From Clostridia bacterium (GTDB taxonomy: Bacteria; Bacillota; Clostridia; Christensenellales; UBA3700), in assembly GCA_029067255.1 (NCBI GenBank), contig JAIEEW010000263.1, positions 1 through 11,264 of the forward strand: a stretch of 11,264 nucleotides of DNA, in the 5' to 3' direction. Position 1 is the first letter of the stretch. Each line of letters opens with the position of its first letter. Below the pieces are notes generated by a model. That model ran no database searches, was not told the DNA's origin, and was given only the letters and a program-made list of their open reading frames with translations. Below, in pieces: positions 6,565 through 11,264 of this stretch. Position numbers and translations under genes: made by a program.

Positions 6565-6599
6565 GTTTAATTTAATTCCGCTCAAATATATAAAAATCC

Positions 6600-6629
6600 T
6601 TGACAAGGGAATAATCGTTATTGTAAGAT
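6600..6629 (+). promoter_or_regulatory. Promoter of the copper ATPase gene, with a small palindrome in the spacer
   Basis: TTGACA (6600-6605) is followed after 18 nt by TAAGAT (6624-6629). The spacer contains the 5-3-5 palindrome AATAATCGTTATT (6610-6622), a possible repressor or activator site. It does not match the CsoR or CopY operators I know. The leader also has CCTA (6638-6641) facing TAGG (6651-6654). Regulation by copper is expected for such genes, but no cognate regulator lies in the window. Confidence 0.6.
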
Positions 6630-6663
6630 AAAGAAAACCTAGTAAAAAAGTAGGGATTGAAAA

Positions 6664-9129
6664 ATGGTAAAGAAATTAAAGTTCAATATACAGGGAATGA
6701 CTTGCGTGGTTTGTTCGGGAACGTGTCAAAAGGCAATATCCAAACTTAACGGCGTCAAGTCTTGCAACGTCAATTTTGCAAGCGGAGTGGCGCTGGTCGA
6801 GTACGACGAAGAAAAGGTCGGAGAAAAAGAGATTTACGGAGCAGTCGACAAGGCGGGTTACAAAGCGATAGCGGGCGAAAAAGAAGAGAAAAAGAGCGGT
6901 ATGGCAAAAGTCGTCGCTATGTTGACGCTGTCAATAGCGTTGCTTGCTTTCGCAATGCCGGCGATGGCGGGAGTCAAGTATCCGTCGGCGTTATCTCCCG
7001 ACGAAAGTCCGATTGTCTTTACGGTAATCCAACTAATACTCTGTATTCCCGTTATGATTATGGGCGGAGCGTTTTATTTCAGGGGATTTAAGAATTTGTT
7101 TAAGGCAAAACCTAATATGGATAGCCTTGTGGCGGTAAGTACAACGACCGCGTTTATATATAGTTTCGTCAACTTTATTCTTATTTGTACGGGCGACGGG
7201 CATAAGGTCCACAACCTGTATTTCGAAAGCGTAGCCGTGATTATAGCAGTGATAACTTTGGGTAAGTTTTTGGAAAGCAAATCGCTCAAAAAGACGGGCG
7301 ACGCGATAAGACAACTTACTTTATTGACTCCCGCATATGCGACTGTTTTGAGAGATGGCGAATGGGTAAAAATTGACAGCAGCGAAGTAATGGTAGGAGA
7401 TACGGTTCTTGTCAAAGCGGGAGAGAGTTTTTGTTGCGACGGTGAAATAATCGAAGGCGAGAGCAACGTAAACGAAAGTATGCTTACCGGCGAAAGTATG
7501 CCTGTTGATAAAGGCGTCGGAGCAAAAGTCTTTGGCGGCACGGTAAACGGCAACGGAATTTTGCAATTCCGAGCGGAAGGCGTAGGCGAAACGACTAAAT
7601 TATCTAAAATAATAAAACTTGTGGAAGACGCTCAAAATTCCAAAGCGCCCATCGCGAGAATAGCCGATAAAGTATCGGGAGTGTTTGTGCCTGTAGTAAT
7701 AGCGATAGCGCTACTTTCGGGAATCATATGGTGGGCGACCAACGGAATATCGCTTGCGATAAAGATATTTGTCGGAGTATTGGTAATCGCCTGTCCTTGC
7801 GCTTTGGGACTTGCAACTCCCACCGCTATAATCACTGGCATAGGCAGGGGAGCGAAAGGCGGGATTCTCTTCAAAAATGCGGAAAGTCTTGAGAGATTGG
7901 GCAGCGTTGATACCGTCGTTTTTGATAAGACGGGTACGGTAACGGAAGGCGCGCCTACGCTGACAGACAAATATTTGTTGGGCGACGAAGAAGAGATACT
8001 TTCTCTTGTACGCGCCGTCGAAAGCGTGAGCGAACATCCTATTGCAAAGGCTATAACAAGCGCGTTGCCGGACAAAGGTGTTAAGGCGGAAGTAAAAGTG
8101 CTCTCAGGTTACGGGTTGGAAGGCAAAGCGGACGGCAGGACGGTATTGTGCGGAAACAAGGCGCTTATGGATAATTATGGCGTGAACGTAGACAAGTTGA
8201 TCGCAAAAGCCGACGAATTTTCCGACGAAGGCAAGAGTATTATAATGGTCGCCGTCGACGGTAACGCGGTAGGAGTACTTGCTGTGGCGGATACTCTCAA
8301 AGACGACAGCGCGGAAGCGATAGAACGACTTAAGAAACTCAATCTCAGATTGATTCTGCTCAGCGGAGATAACAAAAGAGTTGCGGACAATATCGCCGCA
8401 AAAGCGGGCATAGGCGAAGTTATCGCAAACGTCTTGCCAGAACAGAAAAGCGAAGTTATTGATAGACTTATTTCACAGGGACGCAACGTCGCCATGGTCG
8501 GCGACGGTATCAACGACGCTCCCGCTCTTGCAAAAGCCAACGTGGGAATCGCGATGGGAAGCGGAAGCGATATCGCTATCGAAAGCGGGCAGGTAGTAAT
8601 AGTCGGCGGCAAGATCTCGGGTGTTGAACGCGCAATACGTCTTGCTCGGGCGACGATGAGAAACATAAAGGAAAATCTGTTCTGGGCGTTCATTTACAAC
8701 ATTATAGGAATACCCATTGCGTGCGGCATACTGTATCCGGTCAACGGCTATATCATGAATCCTATGTTGGGTGGACTTGCGATGAGTCTTTCTTCAGTAT
8801 CGGTAGTCGCCAACGCTTTGAGATTAAATCTATTCAAATTTGACAAAAATAAAAAAGATAATAAAAACGAATGCGACGGCGCATGTCCTATTTTGGACGC
8901 GTCAGACGTCGCTCAAAAGGAGAAAGAAACTATGAAAATTACGGTAAACGGAATGATGTGTTCGCACTGCGAAAGCAGAGTAAACAAAGCGGTAGGAGCG
9001 TTGGACGGCGTTACTTTCGTCGGCGCGGATCACGATAAGAAACTCGTTGAAGTAACGTTTGATGAAAACAAGGTGTCGCTTGAAGAAATCAAGAACGCGA
9101 TAAGAGAGCAAGGATACGAGGTATTGTAA
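6664..9129 (+). CDS. copA: Cu+-exporting P1B-type ATPase with N- and C-terminal heavy-metal-binding domains
   Basis: The 821-residue membrane pump drives Cu+ out of the cytosol at the expense of ATP. In order: an N-terminal HMA domain (1-70; GMTCVVC, C14 and C17); membrane helices from about 82; the actuator domain with TGES (275-278); the membrane CPC motif (377-379); the phosphorylated D421 in DKTGT; the nucleotide-domain SEHP (456-459); GDGINDAP (613-620); and final helices with YN (678-679) and MSLSS (707-711). The last two are the P1B-1 monovalent-copper signature. A hydrophilic linker (about 725-756, with C737 and C741) leads to a second HMA domain (757-821; GMMCSHC, C766 and C769). A C-terminal HMA is unusual, because most CopA proteins carry all HMAs at the N-terminus. 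The ATG has a modest AGGGA site (6652-6656). No terminator separates it from the next gene. Confidence 0.95.
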   Translation: MVKKLKFNIQGMTCVVCSGTCQKAISKLNGVKSCNVNFASGVALVEYDEEKVGEKEIYGAVDKAGYKAIAGEKEEKKSGMAKVVAMLTLSIALLAFAMPAMAGVKYPSALSPDESPIVFTVIQLILCIPVMIMGGAFYFRGFKNLFKAKPNMDSLVAVSTTTAFIYSFVNFILICTGDGHKVHNLYFESVAVIIAVITLGKFLESKSLKKTGDAIRQLTLLTPAYATVLRDGEWVKIDSSEVMVGDTVLVKAGESFCCDGEIIEGESNVNESMLTGESMPVDKGVGAKVFGGTVNGNGILQFRAEGVGETTKLSKIIKLVEDAQNSKAPIARIADKVSGVFVPVVIAIALLSGIIWWATNGISLAIKIFVGVLVIACPCALGLATPTAIITGIGRGAKGGILFKNAESLERLGSVDTVVFDKTGTVTEGAPTLTDKYLLGDEEEILSLVRAVESVSEHPIAKAITSALPDKGVKAEVKVLSGYGLEGKADGRTVLCGNKALMDNYGVNVDKLIAKADEFSDEGKSIIMVAVDGNAVGVLAVADTLKDDSAEAIERLKKLNLRLILLSGDNKRVADNIAAKAGIGEVIANVLPEQKSEVIDRLISQGRNVAMVGDGINDAPALAKANVGIAMGSGSDIAIESGQVVIVGGKISGVERAIRLARATMRNIKENLFWAFIYNIIGIPIACGILYPVNGYIMNPMLGGLAMSLSSVSVVANALRLNLFKFDKNKKDNKNECDGACPILDASDVAQKEKETMKITVNGMMCSHCESRVNKAVGALDGVTFVGADHDKKLVEVTFDENKVSLEEIKNAIREQGYEVL
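8918..8922 (+). promoter_or_regulatory. Strong internal ribosome binding site inside copA
   Basis: AAAAGGAG (8915-8922) lies 9 nt before the in-frame ATG at 8932. This is closer to consensus than the site in front of copA itself. It decides the candidate internal start for the C-terminal metal-binding domain. Confidence 0.6.
8932..9129 (+). CDS. Candidate CopZ-like copper chaperone from an internal start in copA
   Basis: An in-frame ATG (codon 757 of copA) with a strong ribosome binding site would give a 65-residue protein that is exactly one HMA domain. The metal site is GMMCSHC (C10 and C13), and the protein ends at the copA stop. Free copper chaperones of the CopZ/Atx1 type are normally 65-70 residues, carry Cu+ in the cytosol and deliver it to CopA, and the start falls precisely at the domain boundary. 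In known systems a separate chaperone can come from the copA gene; in E. coli it does so by frameshifting over the N-terminal domain. Here it would arise by internal initiation at the C-terminal end. Alternatively, the site is a relic of a former separate copZ gene that fused with copA. Expression as a separate protein is an inference. Confidence 0.5.
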   Translation: MKITVNGMMCSHCESRVNKAVGALDGVTFVGADHDKKLVEVTFDENKVSLEEIKNAIREQGYEVL

Positions 9130-9135
9130 AAAGCG

Positions 9136-9164
9136 TTGACAGGAAAAACTCTTTGTATTAAAAT
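9136..9164 (+). promoter_or_regulatory. Sigma-A promoter of the DAHP synthase gene
   Basis: TTGACA (9136-9141) and TAAAAT (9159-9164) are separated by 17 nt. The promoter starts 7 nt after the copA stop codon, so the gene has its own promoter and may also receive read-through from copA. No leader-peptide attenuator or T-box fits in the short leader of about 25 nt. Confidence 0.75.
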
Positions 9165-9194
9165 AATTTTATTATAAATACAGAGGATACGGCG

Positions 9195-10223
9195 ATGTTT
9201 GAAAAAGTAAAAAAGATACTCAGCGAAGAAGAAGTTAAGGAAATATCCCATCTTTCGCCCGAATGTCAGAAATTGAAAAATAATAGGGACGAAACCGCGA
9301 AAAAAATAATTTCCGGCGAAGATAAAAGATTGATGCTTATCGTGGGACCATGTTCCGCGGATAATGCGGACGCTGTCTGCGATTACGTTTCCAGACTTGC
9401 AAAGAGCGCTGAAAAAGTCAAGGATAAGATATTCGTCGTCCCCAGAATTTATACGAATAAACCGCGTACGAGAGGCGAAGGATATAAGGGCATACTTCAC
9501 AATCCCGATCCGCATAAAAACGTAACGGATATTCTTGCGGGAATTATTGCGATCAGGGATATGCATATTAAAGCGATAAGCGAAAGCGGACTCAGCGCAG
9601 CCGACGAAATGCTTTATCCCGACAACTATCATTATCTTGACGATCTTTTGACGTACGTCGCGGTAGGCGCGAGATCGTCGGAAAATCAACAGCACAGGCT
9701 TGTCGCGAGCGGAGTTGACGTGCCTGTGGGAATCAAAAATCCTATGAACGGAAGTATGAGCGTTACGCTCAATTCCATATACGCGGCGCAGATCCCCAAT
9801 GAATTCAAATATCTTGACTATCAGGTAAAGACGCCCGGCAACGCTTACGCTCACGCGATTTTACGCGGCAGCGTGGACGTTTACGGCAACAACCATCAGA
9901 ATTATCACTACGAAGATATAATCAAATTCGCGGATATGTATAATAGTCAGGGGTTGAAGAATCCCGCTATAATAATCGATACGAATCACTCAAATTCGGG
10001 CAAAAATTATATTGAGCAGATAAGAATCGCGCATGAAATAGTCAGCAATATGCATTACAGCGACAGTATAAAAAATATCGTCAAGGGAATGTTGATAGAA
10101 TCCTATATCGAAGACGGTAATCAGAAGATAAGTGAAAACGTATACGGAAAATCGGTTACCGATTCCTGCTTGGGCTGGGAAAAGACGGAAAGACTGATAT
10201 ACGATATTGCGGATAGACTTTGA
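9195..10223 (+). CDS. 3-deoxy-7-phosphoheptulonate (DAHP) synthase, type I, AroG/AroF-like
   Basis: The 342-residue cytosolic enzyme condenses phosphoenolpyruvate and erythrose-4-phosphate, the first step of the shikimate pathway. It matches the AroFGH class along its length (about 350 residues). Visible active-site features are GPCS with metal ligand C53, the substrate loop KPRTRGEGYKG (89-99), R160 in GARSSE, K181 in GIKNPMNG, metal ligand H265 in DTNHSNSGK, E302 in ESYIEDG, and D323 in SVTDSCLGW. Enzymes of this class are usually feedback-inhibited by an aromatic amino acid, but which one cannot be read from sequence. The ATG has AGAGGA (9182-9187) 7 nt upstream. A terminator follows at 10228-10260 and no other aromatic-pathway gene is adjacent, so it appears to be a single-gene unit. 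Whether to call it aroF, aroG or aroH is undecidable. Confidence 0.95.
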   Translation: MFEKVKKILSEEEVKEISHLSPECQKLKNNRDETAKKIISGEDKRLMLIVGPCSADNADAVCDYVSRLAKSAEKVKDKIFVVPRIYTNKPRTRGEGYKGILHNPDPHKNVTDILAGIIAIRDMHIKAISESGLSAADEMLYPDNYHYLDDLLTYVAVGARSSENQQHRLVASGVDVPVGIKNPMNGSMSVTLNSIYAAQIPNEFKYLDYQVKTPGNAYAHAILRGSVDVYGNNHQNYHYEDIIKFADMYNSQGLKNPAIIIDTNHSNSGKNYIEQIRIAHEIVSNMHYSDSIKNIVKGMLIESYIEDGNQKISENVYGKSVTDSCLGWEKTERLIYDIADRL

Positions 10224-10227
10224 TATA

Positions 10228-10260
10228 AAAGGACGGCGGCTGTTTGGCTCCGTCTTTTTT
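10228..10260 (+). terminator. Rho-independent terminator of the DAHP synthase gene
   Basis: AAGGACGG (10229-10236) pairs with CCGTCTTT (10250-10257), including one G-U pair, around a 13-nt loop, and the T-run extends to 10260. It begins 5 nt after the stop codon. Confidence 0.8.
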
Positions 10261-10320
10261 GAGCGACTATAATATTGTATATATTATTTTATTTAATCTA
10301 AAACGCGCGACGCGTCAATG

Positions 10321-10349
10321 TGTCAATTATTCTAACCGTTACATAATAT
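10321..10349 (+). promoter_or_regulatory. Weak candidate promoter for the GlmU-like/glmM operon
   Basis: The 118 nt between the terminator and the ribosome binding site are AT-rich. TAATAT (10344-10349) has the poor -35 match TGTCAA 17 nt upstream (10321-10326). TATAAT at 10268-10273 is a better -10 box, but its -35 partner (TTGGCT, 10244-10249) lies in the preceding terminator. A 5-3-5 palindrome, ACGCGCGACGCGT (10303-10315), lies between the two. One of these probably drives the operon; I cannot choose. Confidence 0.35.
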
Positions 10350-10378
10350 GTATTATTCTTTGTCTGACGGAGGGATTT

Positions 10379-10993
10379 ATGACAATAATTGACAAGTCTA
10401 CGACTTATATTTCGCCTGACGCGGTAATAGCGGACGACGCGGTAATTTATCCGAACAACCATATTTTGGGCAACAGCGTGATAGGAAGCGGCTGCAAAAT
10501 TATGCCAAACTGCATAATCGAAGACAGCGCGATAGGCGCTAATACCGTAGTAACGGCAAGCGTGATGCAAGAAGCGAGAGTAGGAGAGAATACTACGGTC
10601 GGTCCGTACGCTTATCTCAGAAAGGGCGCGAAAGTGGGAAATCATTGCCGTATAGGCGATTTCGTGGAAATCAAAAACGCTACTGTCGGCGATTATACAA
10701 AGGCTTCGCATCTCGCTTATATGGGCGACGTAACGATCGGCGAACGTTGCAACGTAGGTTGCGGAGTGATATTCGTCAATTACGACGGAAAGACAAAACA
10801 TTCCAGCGTGGTTGAAGACAACTGTTTTATAGGCTCCAACTGCAATATAATCGCGCCTGTTACGCTGAGAGAAGGAAGTTATATTGCGGCGGGTACGACC
10901 GTAACGCACGAAACGCCTATGTCAAGTTTTGTTATAGGCAGATCCAGACAGATAATAAAAGAATCGAAAGGGGCGGAGAGATATGGCGATTAA
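10379..10993 (+). CDS. Stand-alone GlmU-type glucosamine-1-phosphate N-acetyltransferase
   Basis: The 204-residue protein is a left-handed beta-helix of hexapeptide repeats that aligns with the C-terminal half of GlmU. That domain transfers acetyl from acetyl-CoA to GlcN-1-P to give GlcNAc-1-P for peptidoglycan. GlmU acetyltransferase residues are kept: R81 in YLRKGA, E97 and K99 in VEIKN, the catalytic-type H111 in KASHLAYMGD, Y114, NYDG (134-137) and K140. The usual N-terminal uridyltransferase domain (about 230 residues) is absent. The ATG at 10379 is chosen because GGAGGG (10369-10374) precedes it and the beta-helix starts at once. The frame is open back to 10244, but that would begin inside a terminator. 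The gene overlaps glmM by 11 nt, so the two are translationally coupled and act in consecutive steps. A related sugar-nucleotide acetyltransferase is the alternative. Confidence 0.85.
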   Translation: MTIIDKSTTYISPDAVIADDAVIYPNNHILGNSVIGSGCKIMPNCIIEDSAIGANTVVTASVMQEARVGENTTVGPYAYLRKGAKVGNHCRIGDFVEIKNATVGDYTKASHLAYMGDVTIGERCNVGCGVIFVNYDGKTKHSSVVEDNCFIGSNCNIIAPVTLREGSYIAAGTTVTHETPMSSFVIGRSRQIIKESKGAERYGD

Positions 10994-11264
10994 ATTCGGA
11001 ACTGACGGAATAAGGGGGATCGCTTACGAAGAACTTACTCAAGACGTTGCGTACGGGGTAGGCAACGCTTTGGCAAGGATAGTTGACGGTTGTCGAGTCG
11101 CGATAGGAAGAGATACCCGAGTGTCCGGCGAAGATTTGTCCGACGCGTTGATAAACGGACTGATCTCTGCGGGCGGATTTGCTTTGGATTGCAAACTTAT
11201 GCCTACAGCAGGCGTGTCGTATATTACGAAAAAGTACGGTTGCGATTTCGGCGTCGTTATAAGC
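10983..11264 (+). CDS. glmM: Phosphoglucosamine mutase GlmM, N-terminal part (cut by window edge)
   Basis: The first 94 residues are visible. They start with FGTDGIRG (5-12), the hallmark of the GlmM/phosphohexomutase family, followed by IGRDTRVSG (41-49), which is typical of domain 1. The window ends at GVVIS, directly before the expected SASHNP loop that carries the phosphorylated catalytic serine, so that residue is not seen. GlmM interconverts GlcN-6-P and GlcN-1-P, the substrate of the acetyltransferase encoded just upstream. The ATG lies inside the end of that gene (11-nt overlap), with a GGAG (10975-10978) 4 nt before it, which implies coupled translation. Full family length is about 450 residues. 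Confidence 0.93.
   Translation, partial: MAIKFGTDGIRGIAYEELTQDVAYGVGNALARIVDGCRVAIGRDTRVSGEDLSDALINGLISAGGFALDCKLMPTAGVSYITKKYGCDFGVVIS

Larger units (their letters stand above)
6048..6599. other. Gene-free spacer filled with a repeat mosaic
   Basis: About 550 bases lie between the divergent perR and copA transcription units. No frame here has a ribosome binding site or a recognisable product. The region carries several related 30-40-nt elements in both orientations and a 7-2-7 palindrome, listed separately. It looks like a chromosomal insertion site for small non-coding repeat elements. No transposase, tRNA or known structured RNA was recognised. Confidence 0.7.

Noticed and set aside
7074..7553. 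Antisense open frames across the copper ATPase gene (also 7632-8075 and 8175-8693)
   Set aside because: They are complements of conserved ATPase codons with low-complexity Ser/Leu/Ile content and no start signals.
9030..9854. A 274-codon open frame antisense to the DAHP synthase gene
   Set aside because: The sense strand has complete catalytic motifs, and the antisense product resembles nothing and has no ribosome binding site.
10244..10378. Longer N-terminus (45 residues) for the GlmU-like protein
   Set aside because: It would start inside the DAHP synthase terminator, while the ATG at 10379 has a strong ribosome binding site and begins the beta-helix directly.
10298..10909. A 203-codon open frame antisense to the GlmU-like gene
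   Set aside because: It is a shadow of the hexapeptide-repeat gene, with no supporting signals.

Overview
The window looks like chromosomal DNA from an anaerobic, Gram-positive-type bacterium, probably a Clostridia-like Firmicute and possibly from a metagenome assembly. This is inferred from moderate-to-low GC (by eye), consensus sigma-A promoters (TTGACA with TATAAT-like -10 boxes), strong GGAGG-type ribosome binding sites, a reverse rubrerythrin next to a PerR-type regulator, a large BspA-like leucine-rich-repeat (LRR) protein, and a GlmU acetyltransferase domain that stands alone. No species can be named from the sequence.

Layout. Positions 140-6017 are transcribed leftward: a Ca2+/Na+ antiporter (140-1165); a membrane-anchored LRR protein (4854 down to 1350) whose reading frame is broken by a perfect 649-bp tandem duplication; and a perR-rubrerythrin operon (5977-5016) with its own promoter, a perfect Fur/PerR-type palindrome upstream and a strong terminator. 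Positions 6048-6599 hold no credible gene. They contain a mosaic of related inverted and direct repeats that separates the leftward genes from the rightward ones. Positions 6600-11264 are transcribed rightward: a Cu+-exporting P1B-ATPase with a metal-binding domain at each end, a type I DAHP synthase (first step of aromatic amino acid synthesis), a stand-alone GlcN-1-P acetyltransferase, and the start of phosphoglucosamine mutase GlmM, cut by the window edge.

How the genes fit together. perR and rubrerythrin form a peroxide-sensing and peroxide-removal unit. The antiporter and the copper ATPase are ion-homeostasis genes with separate promoters. The last two genes overlap and catalyse consecutive steps from GlcN-6-P to GlcNAc-1-P for peptidoglycan precursors; the uridyltransferase half of GlmU is missing here and must be encoded elsewhere.

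The points most worth a second look are: (1) the LRR gene, where removing exactly one 649-bp copy restores a 951-codon frame, so the gene could be a copy-number switch, a recent mutation or an assembly error; (2) a strong internal ribosome binding site and ATG inside the copper ATPase gene that would yield a separate 65-residue CopZ-like copper chaperone; (3) a PerR-type regulator facing an operator that matches the Fur rather than the PerR consensus; (4) the intergenic repeat mosaic. No wholly new system is evident.
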